The notes under the pieces: model-generated
What the model was told of the DNA's origin: nothing
The model's input: the letters and a program-made list of their open reading frames with translations, nothing else
The model's database searches: none
Translations under genes and position numbers: made by a program
Source: Bacilli bacterium
GTDB taxonomy: Bacteria; Bacillota_I; Bacilli_A; RFN20; CAG-826
Direction of reading: 5' to 3'
Assembly (NCBI GenBank): GCA_024683495.1
Contig: JAIKYF010000021.1
Coordinates: forward strand, 1-41,651
DNA: 41,651 nucleotides
Part shown: positions 33,524-41,651 of the stretch, one piece after another
Layout of the letters: each line of letters opens with the position of its first letter
Position numbering within the stretch: position 1 is the stretch's first letter

Positions 33524-36500
33524 ATGGGGATTAAGATTTTCTATGATGTCGACACCTATTTTTCTTTCGTGAATTTTTTCCTCGGGGCGAAATTCCTTTC
33601 CTTATCTCAGAATAAGAAAATCAATCCCTTCGCCTTCATCAATTCCTTATCAATTGAGAATGATTCGGATGATGAAATAATCGATGTTCAGATAAGGGTG
33701 GATTTCGATGAGCCATCCATCCAAATCAGCCCAATAAAAGTACCTTATTTCGCCCCTCACGATATCATCTCCCCTACCCTTGAAATGAATGTCGATTATG
33801 CTGAATTTTCAAAAATCACACGCAATTCTCAATCGAAATTAGCGGTCTCCGTGGTTGATGGAGATGGGAACATCCTTGGAAAGGAAGATATTAGTTTCAC
33901 CTTGTGTTCCGTCGAAGGAAGCTTCGATAGAATTATCGATAAAACCATCTTAGCTTCATTCTCGATTCCATCTGACGAAGACGTTAAGGCCTATTTGGCT
34001 GGGGCGGCTGGCATGCTATATGAAGTTATCGGTGAGGAAGAAGATGAATTAGGTGGCTATCTTTATAACGACAAAGAAAGAGTGAAAGAAGAAGTGAAAG
34101 CTATCTATCTTTTACTAAAGAATCATCGAATTTCCCGTCAAATCCCACCTGATTTATTATCTAGAGTCCGTTTGCCTCACTCGATATCAATGGAAGGAGA
34201 GGCTTCCTCTATAGATATTGCCCTTCTATTCTCATCAATTATTGAAGCGGACGACTTACATCCATTGCTGATCATTCTTGAAGATAAGACTCCTTTAGTG
34301 GGGGTTTGGCTGAATGCGAGTGGTGCCACATCCCAAATCGAAGACCTAAGCGATTTATTAGACGTCGAAATCCAAAAGGATGGGAACATTTTTATATTCG
34401 ATCCAAGCGGAGTTTTTCCGGAATCATCCGTCTCTTTTGAAGATGCAAACGAATTAGCCAAAAAGAAACTGAAGGATGTGGGTTTAGATTACTTCCTTGA
34501 TATTAACATCTGTCACCAAGAAGGAATCGCCTCCCTTGATATTGATTCAATCAAGAAGGCCGATAAGGCTGTAAACAATAATCTTCCCGACCTAGAAAAT
34601 GGGCCAAAGGAGAAAGATAAGTTCTCCCTATGGGAAGAAAAACTCTTGGATTTGGATATGAGGAATAACCTCATAAATTACCGTTTAGGCGGGAATTGCC
34701 TGCAATTTTTGTTTAAAGACAGTTCTTCATTCCATTATGGGATATCAAGCGGAACAAATTTTTCCATCGAGACTCTTCAATCTCAAGTCATTCATGGAGG
34801 AGACTTCTTGGCTAATCGCGACTATTCCTCTTTGATCGGCGATTCCGAAAAGCGTCTAGCAAGCCGGACCCTCACAGCGATCAGCGCCAACGGGAAAAGC
34901 GAAGACAACATCATCAATCTTGCTAGAAAGATCAACACCGAAATAGAAGAAAGCGGCGTTAACCCCTGCTTCTTGACTATTGGTTTAATCAAATGGTTTC
35001 CGAACGAGAAAGCCGCCAAGAAGAAAAGAGGAGCGTGTTATGCCCCAATCATCCTCATGCCTGTATCAATTCCCCGTCATAAACAAGGGAACAAATATAA
35101 AATCGAAATCGATGCAGACCAAATTCAGTTCAACACAACATTCATCGAATATCTAAATCAAGAATTCCATCTCGATATCTCTAAATACGCCAATCCAGAT
35201 TTAATCAGCGCCTTAGGTATCAAGGGTGTTTTTGCGATGTACCGCAAGGAGATATCTATTTTTGAAAATTGGGAAATCATTGATAATTTCTCTTCTTTGG
35301 GCCATTTCTCCTTTGCCCACTATGTTATGTGGTCGGATATGAAGAATAATCATGATTTGTTCCTTAAAAACCCCATCATTTCCGCGTTGGTTAATAAAGA
35401 AACGTTCGTAACTGATGATTCTATTAACGTGGATTTGAGCGAGACCAAACTAGAAGATGTCGCAATTCCTCTTGATATCGATTCATCGCAGCTTAAGGCA
35501 GTAATCGCTTCCGAGAAAGGGGAATCTTTCGTTCTCGACGGCCCTCCAGGCACGGGAAAGAGCCAAACTATCGCTAACATGATCGTCAATTTCCTCTATC
35601 ACAAAAAGAAAGTCCTTTTCGTTGCCCAAAAGGAAGTTGCTTTAGATATCGTCAAAAGCAAACTTGAAGAGATTGGCTTAGGAGTCTTCTGCTTACAGGT
35701 GGCTTCAGCCAAAGCCAATAAAGGCGATGTCCTTCGCCAAGTCGGCAGAGCAAAAGAGTTCGGGACCGTCAAAGAATACTCCAAACTAAAAGATCTATCT
35801 AAGAATGTTTCCGATAAAACCTCGAATATTAATAAGAATCTCGAGATACTTCATAAAGAGAACTATTGTTTTTCCCTCTATGCCGCCATCTATAAATATT
35901 TGAGCACTGAGTCATATCATTCCTCCCTATCATTCGAAAAGAAATATATCAACACCTTAACCAAAGAAAAATATGAGCAGGCTATTCTATATTTAGAACG
36001 GTTAATTCCGGCCTATACAAATGCCGGCGGCTATAAAGATAACATCTTTGCCCCATTCACCTATGATTCATATGGCTTTGGGATTAAGGATGAGATGTTT
36101 GCCCAAATCGACTCCTTAAGAAGATCTCTGAAAGAACTAAGAAATCAAATAAACCAAATAAACAAATTTACCAATCTGCCAATTGATTTTGGGAAGGAAG
36201 GGTTGGTCAGTTTGGATAGGATTGCTTTAAAAATACCTGACAAATCCCGCTTAGATTATGATTTTCTTAGAAATGAGGAAGCCTTCAAAAACTATAATAT
36301 ATTGATGACCTTCCTTGAAAAATCCATCAAGATTGCGGAATTTAGGGAATCGACATTTTCAAGAATAAGCATCGATTGCTTGGATGATTATGAAATCGAT
36401 ACCATCACCCATCGTTGCACTTTGGCAGATGGTAAAATAGACAATATTTTCGTAAGGCTCAAAACGAGGGCCCTAGCCAAAAAATTCATTAAACGATATA

Positions 36501-39202
36501 GCCTAGGAAAACCAATCAAAGATGAGATCAAGATGCTCTCTCAAATTGGGGTTTATCGTTGTAATGTCGCTGATAATAAATTCCCTGGATATGACAATAT
36601 ATGTTTGAAAGAGTCATCATATATTAAGGGTTTATCAGAAAGAATTGAGTATTCTTATGCTTTCTTCAAGAAAGTGCTTTCGAAATACGGGTTAAAAATA
36701 AATGATTTAACAAGCGTCATTAGCCAATTTATTTCTTCTTACGAGAATGATGTTCATTTAGATGATATATTTGCTTCATTCCATGAGAAATATCTCGAAA
36801 CGAAAGGTTTATTTGAAAACCTAAATAAAAATTACGGCTTCGTATATCCAGAGTTAAATGACGAAAACCAATACGATAGAGTAGTAGACTCATTAGAAGA
36901 AATCCTTAACAACAAGAACGATTTAGACAAATATACTTTACTCTCAAGGGTTTTAAATGAAGGCGAAAAATTCGTCCCCAAATCACTAATCCATGCTGTA
37001 AAAGACGGGGATTTTGCTATTTCTGATATTGTTAATATCTATGTTAATGCCGTTGCCTATAAATTAATAACCGTCATAGCAAACGAAGAAGGATTAAATA
37101 ATTTCGATAAATACTCTTTCGATCAATTGATTGAAGAATATCGAAAGAAAATTGACGAAGGTAAGAAAGCTTCTATAACCCAAACTGCCGCAATAGTCAG
37201 TGCCAATTTCCCCAATGTGAATGCCCATTACTCCAAAAACACGAAGATCGCTTCCTTATTTAAATATATAAGCAGCACTCCTAGGAATAAGACCCTCAGA
37301 AAAATCTTCGAAGAATGTGGGGAGATGATTGCCAATTATTGCCCATGCTTCTTGATGTCGCCTTTGTCTTTGGCCCAATACATCGCTCCTGGGACCATGG
37401 AATTTGACGTTGTCATTTTCGATGAGGCTTCTCAGATTCCGACTCGTGAAGCAATCGGGGCTATCGCTAGAGGAAAATCTGTTATCATCGCCGGCGACCA
37501 AAAACAGATGCCACCAACCAATTTCTTCAGCAAGCAATTCGATATTGATGATAATGCCTCTTACTACAATGTCGCAGACGATTTGGAGAGCTTATTGGAT
37601 GACGCAATCGCCTTAAACCTCCCCCGCCGTCAATTGCTTTTCCACTACCGTTCTAATCATGAATCTTTAATCGCATTCTCAAATAAGAACTTCTATAACA
37701 ATCATCTTCTGACCTTCCCGTCGATCGATAATTCAGTTTCGCGTCTTAAATATGTCTATGTTGATGGCTTATATGAAAGAAAGAAGGCAATCAATAGAGC
37801 TGAAGCCGACGCGATAGTAAATGAAACAATTAGGAGATTGTCAGATCCTGAACTATCCAAGAAATCGATTGGGATTATCACTTTCAATGAATCTCAGCAG
37901 AATCTCATAGACGATATGCTCTCCACTGCCGCTTCCTTCCATCCTGATATCGCCCCCTTATTAGAAAACGTGTTCGTCAAAAACCTCGAAAATGTTCAGG
38001 GCGATGAAAGAGACGTCATTCTCTTCTCTATTTGCTATGGACGCGACCCCAAATCAGGAAAAGTCTCATTAAACTTCGGCCCTTTATCCAAATTCAACGG
38101 AGAGAGACGTCTAAATGTTGCGATCACGAGAGCAAGAGATGAACTTATCGTCTATGCTTCGATATTACCTGAAGAAATCAGAGCTTCTGAAGCGTTGAAT
38201 CAGGGCGCTACCTATTTAAAGAACTTCCTTTCGTATGCTCAGAACTATAACTTGTTTGATTGGCATCACTCAATACATACCCCATCTATTGCCGATTTCG
38301 TCGCCAATGACATAAAGGCCAGAGGTTTTGAAGTAGAGCAAAGCATTGGAGTATCAACTTTCAGAGTGGATTTAGCCATTAAGAGAAAGGGTGCTTCTAA
38401 CTATATTCTTGGGGTGATGATAGATAAAGATCCCGAACAGAGAACTTGCCGAGATAGAAACGTCATCGAACCTAAGATGCTGAAACGTCTTGGTTGGAGA
38501 TTGTATTATCTTAATAGTCTTGACTATCTATACCGAAAAGTAGATGTCATCGATGAAATATGCGCCGAGATTGAAAAAGAGGAAAACAATAACATCGAAC
38601 AAGACGCACCGGTTACGGCTGAATTCGAGAAAAAAGAGATAACTTTGTGGGATACCTATCCGCACGCTCAAATGATGCGTAAACACAAGAGGGTTCCTAA
38701 GGAAAAATTAGAGGACACCATTCGATTAATTATCGAAAAAGAGGGCCCCATTTCGGAGAATGCGTTATTCGAACGATATGCTGAAGAAATCGAAATGGAT
38801 AAATTGACCTCTAAACTCAAGAATGCCATTCTAAAATTTATAAATTACGACAGTAATGTTTTAATCTCCGAGCATGTTTGCGGGAAAACATTCTACTGGA
38901 GAAAGAATAAGCCATTTATTACATGCGACTTCTTTAGATTTAACGTTCCATCTCAGAAGATCGTTAGAAAACTAACTAATCTCCACCCACGTGAGATTGG
39001 TTGTTTAATCTATGATATTTTGAATGTTGAGGGGCGTTTGCTCGACACTCAATTATATGAATCAATAAGAGCTGTTTTTAACCTCGACGCCATACGTAAA
39101 CCAGATAAAGAATATATTGATGAAGTCTACACATATTTAATGTCGATAGGCTTTATGGGATTAAATAAAGTCGGCACCGTATTTATGATTGGAGAACCCT
39201 AA
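33524..39202 (+). CDS. DUF4011 / SF1 helicase / Vsr-like nuclease protein (Hhe-like defence candidate)
   Basis: An 1892-residue multidomain protein. Residues 1-140 look like a beta-rich N-terminal domain; about 150-270 a transglutaminase-like region (LLIILEDKTPLVGVWL); about 370-640 DUF4011, opening with WEEKLLDLDMRNNLINYRL. The SF1 helicase core has Walker A DGPPGTGKSQ near 671, DEAS with AGDQKQMPPT near 1300-1325, HYRSNHESLIAFSN near 1380, and QGDERDVILFSI with RRLNVAITRARDEL near 1490-1540. A Vsr-like nuclease domain (FEVEQSIGVSTFRVDLAI) is near 1600, then a DUF3320-like C-terminus. I recall this architecture among predicted single-protein anti-phage systems (Hhe). It stands alone, converging with the macrodomain gene. 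Confidence 0.85.
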   Translation: MGIKIFYDVDTYFSFVNFFLGAKFLSLSQNKKINPFAFINSLSIENDSDDEIIDVQIRVDFDEPSIQISPIKVPYFAPHDIISPTLEMNVDYAEFSKITRNSQSKLAVSVVDGDGNILGKEDISFTLCSVEGSFDRIIDKTILASFSIPSDEDVKAYLAGAAGMLYEVIGEEEDELGGYLYNDKERVKEEVKAIYLLLKNHRISRQIPPDLLSRVRLPHSISMEGEASSIDIALLFSSIIEADDLHPLLIILEDKTPLVGVWLNASGATSQIEDLSDLLDVEIQKDGNIFIFDPSGVFPESSVSFEDANELAKKKLKDVGLDYFLDINICHQEGIASLDIDSIKKADKAVNNNLPDLENGPKEKDKFSLWEEKLLDLDMRNNLINYRLGGNCLQFLFKDSSSFHYGISSGTNFSIETLQSQVIHGGDFLANRDYSSLIGDSEKRLASRTLTAISANGKSEDNIINLARKINTEIEESGVNPCFLTIGLIKWFPNEKAAKKKRGACYAPIILMPVSIPRHKQGNKYKIEIDADQIQFNTTFIEYLNQEFHLDISKYANPDLISALGIKGVFAMYRKEISIFENWEIIDNFSSLGHFSFAHYVMWSDMKNNHDLFLKNPIISALVNKETFVTDDSINVDLSETKLEDVAIPLDIDSSQLKAVIASEKGESFVLDGPPGTGKSQTIANMIVNFLYHKKKVLFVAQKEVALDIVKSKLEEIGLGVFCLQVASAKANKGDVLRQVGRAKEFGTVKEYSKLKDLSKNVSDKTSNINKNLEILHKENYCFSLYAAIYKYLSTESYHSSLSFEKKYINTLTKEKYEQAILYLERLIPAYTNAGGYKDNIFAPFTYDSYGFGIKDEMFAQIDSLRRSLKELRNQINQINKFTNLPIDFGKEGLVSLDRIALKIPDKSRLDYDFLRNEEAFKNYNILMTFLEKSIKIAEFRESTFSRISIDCLDDYEIDTITHRCTLADGKIDNIFVRLKTRALAKKFIKRYSLGKPIKDEIKMLSQIGVYRCNVADNKFPGYDNICLKESSYIKGLSERIEYSYAFFKKVLSKYGLKINDLTSVISQFISSYENDVHLDDIFASFHEKYLETKGLFENLNKNYGFVYPELNDENQYDRVVDSLEEILNNKNDLDKYTLLSRVLNEGEKFVPKSLIHAVKDGDFAISDIVNIYVNAVAYKLITVIANEEGLNNFDKYSFDQLIEEYRKKIDEGKKASITQTAAIVSANFPNVNAHYSKNTKIASLFKYISSTPRNKTLRKIFEECGEMIANYCPCFLMSPLSLAQYIAPGTMEFDVVIFDEASQIPTREAIGAIARGKSVIIAGDQKQMPPTNFFSKQFDIDDNASYYNVADDLESLLDDAIALNLPRRQLLFHYRSNHESLIAFSNKNFYNNHLLTFPSIDNSVSRLKYVYVDGLYERKKAINRAEADAIVNETIRRLSDPELSKKSIGIITFNESQQNLIDDMLSTAASFHPDIAPLLENVFVKNLENVQGDERDVILFSICYGRDPKSGKVSLNFGPLSKFNGERRLNVAITRARDELIVYASILPEEIRASEALNQGATYLKNFLSYAQNYNLFDWHHSIHTPSIADFVANDIKARGFEVEQSIGVSTFRVDLAIKRKGASNYILGVMIDKDPEQRTCRDRNVIEPKMLKRLGWRLYYLNSLDYLYRKVDVIDEICAEIEKEENNNIEQDAPVTAEFEKKEITLWDTYPHAQMMRKHKRVPKEKLEDTIRLIIEKEGPISENALFERYAEEIEMDKLTSKLKNAILKFINYDSNVLISEHVCGKTFYWRKNKPFITCDFFRFNVPSQKIVRKLTNLHPREIGCLIYDILNVEGRLLDTQLYESIRAVFNLDAIRKPDKEYIDEVYTYLMSIGFMGLNKVGTVFMIGEP

Positions 39203-39975
39203 TCTTGGAGCTTTTCCTCATAAAGAGGATAATCTTCATCCGAAGGAGCGAAAACAACTGCGGGAGCGTTGTCGTGAGTAGCTAGGTAAAAGTCCACTTC
39301 TCTTATCGCTATTTCAACCGCGCTCTTTCTTGGAAACCTTTCTTCTCCTGTCGAGATTGAAGGAAACACAATCGCTTTCATTCCTAGAGATGTGGCTCTA
39401 TCCAAAGCATTTATATAACACTGTTCCAATTTCTTCTCATACAAGAAAGTTATATTGTCATGAATTGGTCTAGGGCCAACTATGTGAATCACATATTTAG
39501 AAGGTAGATTGTATCCATTTGTAACTAGAGCCTCGCTTACTTCGAGGTTCTTTTTTCTTTTCTTAATTACTTGGTGACATTCGTAGCGTAATCTAAGCCC
39601 CGCATACGAATGAATTAAATTGTCGAGGCTCTTATTAAGGGGCGCTAAGTCACCAGTCAATTCAGGATTAGTTGGATTAACGACTGCGTCAGCTTGGATA
39701 AGATACGGAGGAACCTTGGTAAGAGCAATTTTAGGATATGAGGTAGAAGGCAGTGTAAAAGCTGAAACTACACCTTCAGAATAAAGTTTGTCGTTCAAAT
39801 AAGAGGCTTCTAATCGAATAAATTCGTCAGTTAAAGGGGTTTCTAAATTATCGTGAAGGTTCTCTAAAGCCCGAAATCTATTTTTTAAGGAATGCTCCTT
39901 TTCTAATATCCATTTATGATCCGGACAATAACTAAGAAGGATCTGAACAAGCCGTTTTAATTCAATGTCGCTCAT
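39199..39975 (-). CDS. Macrodomain protein (zinc-macrodomain type, zinc ligands lost)
   Basis: A 258-residue protein with an N-terminal helical extension (1-80) and a macrodomain (about 85-250). ADAVVNPTNPELTGD carries the ADP-ribose-binding Asn pair (N100, N103); NGYNLPSKYVIHIVGPR and PSISTGEERFP complete the fold. The layout matches zinc-dependent macrodomains that remove ADP-ribose from proteins. From memory those read LLGC-x4-H-x-CIDN; here the same stretch is LTGD-x4-N-x-SLDN, so all three presumed ligands are replaced. It starts two bases after a RelB/DinJ-like antitoxin gene, and its stop overlaps the stop of the giant helicase gene. No ADP-ribosyltransferase is visible nearby. Confidence 0.85.
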   Translation of the reverse strand: MSDIELKRLVQILLSYCPDHKWILEKEHSLKNRFRALENLHDNLETPLTDEFIRLEASYLNDKLYSEGVVSAFTLPSTSYPKIALTKVPPYLIQADAVVNPTNPELTGDLAPLNKSLDNLIHSYAGLRLRYECHQVIKKRKKNLEVSEALVTNGYNLPSKYVIHIVGPRPIHDNITFLYEKKLEQCYINALDRATSLGMKAIVFPSISTGEERFPRKSAVEIAIREVDFYLATHDNAPAVVFAPSDEDYPLYEEKLQD

Positions 39976-39977
39976 AT

Positions 39978-40250
39978 TTATAAATTATCGATAGCATCTT
40001 TGAGGGATTTAAGATCAGAGAGTTCATCTGCGTGATTGTCAAAAGGTTCGTCTAATTTCAATTTGAGGCCTTTTGATTCTTTCTTAGTTGGTTTAACGAC
40101 AACAGGGAAAGGGAGCCCTTTTTCACGAACTAATGCTTTTAAAAAGAGAGTTATTGCCGTAGACATAGGTAAACCTAATTCCTTTGCTACTTTTTCAGCA
40201 TCATTTTTTAGTTTGCTATCAATTCTCAAATTCAAAGTAGTTTTCGGCAT
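39978..40250 (-). CDS. RelB/DinJ-family antitoxin-like protein
   Basis: A 90-residue protein with an N-terminal ribbon-helix-helix: TTLNLRIDSKLKNDAEKVAK followed by LGLPMSTAITLFLKALV and a GLPFPV turn, the usual RelB/DinJ pattern. The C-terminal half is Lys/Asp-rich and likely disordered until it binds a partner. Such proteins normally precede a RelE/YafQ ribonuclease; here the next gene, two bases on, encodes a macrodomain protein instead. AAGGAGA precedes the start. Inverted and direct repeats just upstream are likely autoregulatory sites. Confidence 0.88.
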   Translation of the reverse strand: MPKTTLNLRIDSKLKNDAEKVAKELGLPMSTAITLFLKALVREKGLPFPVVVKPTKKESKGLKLKLDEPFDNHADELSDLKSLKDAIDNL

Positions 40251-40277
40251 AATATGAAATAATCTCCTTGTAATTTT

Positions 40278-40305
40278 GTAACGTAAAAGTAACGCAAATT
40301 ACTTT
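40278..40305. promoter_or_regulatory. Candidate operator of the RelB-macrodomain pair
   Basis: Two copies of GTAACG (40278-40283 and 40289-40294) are 11 bases apart, one helical turn. They overlap a perfect inverted repeat AAAGTAA-N6-TTACTTT (40286-40305). This geometry suits a ribbon-helix-helix repressor. Confidence 0.55.
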
Positions 40306-40540
40306 ACATAAATTAATATAAGGCTTTTTAATAGAGAAAACAACGAAATCATTCGATAACATCTAAAATTTATGAACTTTACGTTGTTAATATGTGCAAA
40401 ATGCACAAATATATCTAGAAATAGTTATATTGCTTAAGCATCTCATGTAGTAATTGGACAAGAGAATAATTTGCATTGATCGATATACCTATCAAATTCG
40501 GCTAAACAGGGGGTGGAACGCACAAAACCTTAAAGGGACC
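40306..40540. other. Gene-free AT-rich stretch upstream of the RelB gene
   Basis: About 235 bases with no supportable gene. The one clear structure is a perfect palindrome TGTGCA-AAA-TGCACA (40393-40407). No remnant of a RelE-type toxin is recognisable on either strand. Confidence 0.45.
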
Positions 40541-40561
40541 AAAAAAGGCCCGAAATGGGCC
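40541..40561 (-). terminator. Intrinsic terminator of the second antitoxin gene
   Basis: GGCCC-N5-GGGCC stem (40547-40561) followed by T6 on the minus strand, 23 bases after the stop codon. Confidence 0.8.
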
Positions 40562-40583
40562 GATTAGAGGGGAATTTAGGGTT

Positions 40584-40862
40584 TTATTTGAATAACTCCG
40601 AGAAGGCTTTATCGACAGATTGATTCGTGGATTTTTTAGTCGTTTTCTTAATAGGTTTATTCTTTTTCGATTCTTTCGATTCGGGTGTGGAGCCACTTCC
40701 TCCATTAAGATCAACAGCAAAAGGGATTCCGTTCCTTAAAACGACCTGTTCAAGGTAAATGGAAATTGCGGAGGAGAATGAAATTCCCAATTTTTTGAAA
40801 ATTGCCTGAGCTTCATCTTTGGTTCTTTTGTTGACTCTTATATTGACGGTTTGACTTGTCAT
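40584..40862 (-). CDS. Orphan RelB/DinJ-family antitoxin-like protein
   Basis: A 92-residue ribbon-helix-helix protein: QTVNIRVNKRTKDEAQAIFK, then LGISFSSAISIYLEQVV and GIPFAV, the DinJ pattern. A long Lys/Ser-rich linker (STPESKESKKNKPIKKTTKK) leads to a short C-terminal helix. I start at ATG 40862, which has AGGAGG 8 bases upstream. A terminator follows directly, so it has no toxin gene in its transcript: it may be a stand-alone regulator or an anti-addiction remnant. Direct repeats over its promoter suggest autoregulation. Confidence 0.88.
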   Translation of the reverse strand: MTSQTVNIRVNKRTKDEAQAIFKKLGISFSSAISIYLEQVVLRNGIPFAVDLNGGSGSTPESKESKKNKPIKKTTKKSTNQSVDKAFSELFK

Positions 40863-40881
40863 AATTTTTCCTCCTAAAAAC

Positions 40882-40912
40882 ATTATATACCATTGTGTAT
40901 TGTTTGTGTATT
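40882..40912 (-). promoter_or_regulatory. Promoter and tandem operator of the orphan antitoxin gene
   Basis: TACACA (40905-40910), 17-base spacer, TATAAT (40882-40887) on the minus strand. On the plus strand TTGTGTATT occurs twice (40893-40901 and 40904-40912), exactly 11 bases apart, across the -35 and spacer. Confidence 0.65.
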
Positions 40913-41154
40913 ATTATAATACATATTGAAAATTTCTAAACAAAATTATAATTGATTTTTTATTGAAATTTAGAACACGATTTTTAAAATGTAAAAATCG
41001 TATCACTTATTGATTATTATGATATTTCGATATATTCATTTTATTATATTCAGGTATATGACAATCAATAATTGACACATTACGTTGTGATAATCGTTCA
41101 ATAACAAGACATTTAAAAATTACTTAGGCTCAGTCACTTGGTTTTCTTAATATA
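40913..41154. other. Gene-free AT-rich stretch
   Basis: About 240 very AT-rich bases. A TTGACA (near 41075) has no -10 at a usable distance. No gene, repeat or RNA is recognised. Confidence 0.4.
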
Positions 41155-41210
41155 TAAAAAACCATCTTATGCACTCATCTCACTAAAATGAGAGATACTT
41201 AAGATGGTTT
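41155..41210 (-). terminator. Intrinsic terminator of the SbcC-like gene
   Basis: An 11-base outer stem AAACCATCTTA / TAAGATGGTTT (41159-41169 with 41200-41210) encloses a second small hairpin (TCTCA / TGAGA). It runs into TTTTTAT on the minus strand; the plus-strand side also has TTTTAT. Confidence 0.8.
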
Positions 41211-41227
41211 TATTCGTAAAAGACGAT

Positions 41228-41651
41228 CTAGAATTCGATTTTGAGTTTAGACCCTTTGTCTGTTTTTTCGATAGTGATCTGAGAATCGATTCTTTCTTTT
41301 ATGGTTTCGACATGAGAAATAATGCCAGTCAATCTATGACTTTGGGTTGATAGATCGGACAGTATCTTAACTGCCTGGCTCAAGGAATCAGAATCTAGCG
41401 TGCCGAAGCCCTCATCAATAAACATACTATCAAGCTCGACACCACCGTTTTTCGCTGTGACGACTTCCGATAATGATAAAGCCAAGGCAAGGGATGCCAT
41501 AAACGATTCGCCACCAGATAGAGTATTGGCGGATCTCTCTTTACCAGTGTGATAATCGGTTACGTCAATCTCCAAACCAGCTTTTGCGTTCCCTTTGAAT
41601 CCATCCTTTTTCCTGCTTAAGGTATATCTTCCAGAACTCATGCCATTGAAT
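41228..41651 (-). CDS. sbcC: SbcC-type SMC-like nuclease ATPase, C-terminal part (partial)
   Basis: The last 140 or so residues of a gene that continues beyond the right edge; the frame stays open through 41650, so the first ATG seen (41641) is internal. It holds the C-terminal half of the ATPase head: signature LSGGESFMASLALALSLSE, Walker B DSMFIDEGFGTLD, and the switch His in GIISHVETIKERI. This is the SbcC/Rad50 pattern; SbcC works with the SbcD nuclease on DNA ends and hairpins. The coiled coil and Walker A lie outside the window, so a defence-associated paralogue cannot be excluded. Confidence 0.88.
   Translation of the reverse strand, partial: FNGMSSGRYTLSRKKDGFKGNAKAGLEIDVTDYHTGKERSANTLSGGESFMASLALALSLSEVVTAKNGGVELDSMFIDEGFGTLDSDSLSQAVKILSDLSTQSHRLTGIISHVETIKERIDSQITIEKTDKGSKLKIEF

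Noticed and set aside
41070-41100. Plus-strand promoter starting with TTGACA
   Set aside because: The only GATAAT lies 12 bases away, too close, and no plus-strand gene follows.

Overview
The window reads as a chromosomal segment of a low-to-mid-GC Bacillota relative (Bacilli or a walled Mollicutes-like lineage). Evidence: standard genetic code (TGA stops, tryptophan as TGG), AGGAGG-type ribosome binding sites, and core gene neighbours that match the Bacillus order pth-mfd-rqcP(yabO)-tilS-ftsH-dus(yacF)-lysS. It also carries rpsF-ssb-rpsR and a dikinase-type ppdK. Genus cannot be fixed from sequence alone. No rRNA, tRNA, CRISPR array or transposase was found.

Layout. (1) 1-1669: two membrane subunits of an ABC-2-like exporter, whose ATPase is probably just outside the left edge. 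(2) 1678-5172: three related, GC-richer, non-coding repeat units, each with one or two minus-strand terminators, bracketing two AT-rich genes for zinc-ribbon proteins of unknown role. (3) 5180-22144, almost all on the minus strand: rpsF-ssb-rpsR; lysS; a MarR-controlled heterodimeric ABC exporter; dusB; ftsH; and a flavodoxin-pth-mfd-rqcP-tilS run. (4) 22308-24767, plus strand: a VWA protein, a PopT-family (DUF368) lipid-carrier transporter and a TetR regulator. (5) 24771-29565: an FGGY sugar kinase divergent from a three-gene operon that encodes all four enzyme activities from sedoheptulose 7-phosphate to GDP-D-glycero-D-manno-heptose, including a guanylyltransferase-phosphatase fusion. (6) An esterase and ppdK. 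(7) 33524-41651: a defence-like accessory region with an 1892-residue DUF4011/SF1 helicase/Vsr-like nuclease protein, a macrodomain protein two bases downstream of a RelB/DinJ-like antitoxin, a second orphan DinJ-like antitoxin, and the C-terminal end of an SbcC-type ATPase.

How the parts fit. Regions 3 and 6 are housekeeping: translation, transcription-coupled repair, ribosome quality control, membrane proteolysis and pyruvate/PEP metabolism. Regions 4 and 5 suggest envelope work: GDP-heptose for a surface glycan, and recycling of the undecaprenyl carrier on which such glycans are built. The most unusual parts are the modular terminator-bearing repeats, the RelB-macrodomain pair whose macrodomain has lost the usual zinc ligands, the giant helicase-nuclease whose transglutaminase-like region lacks catalytic residues, and a TilS protein with a degraded PP-loop. 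Domain names come from remembered family signatures; no database search was run.
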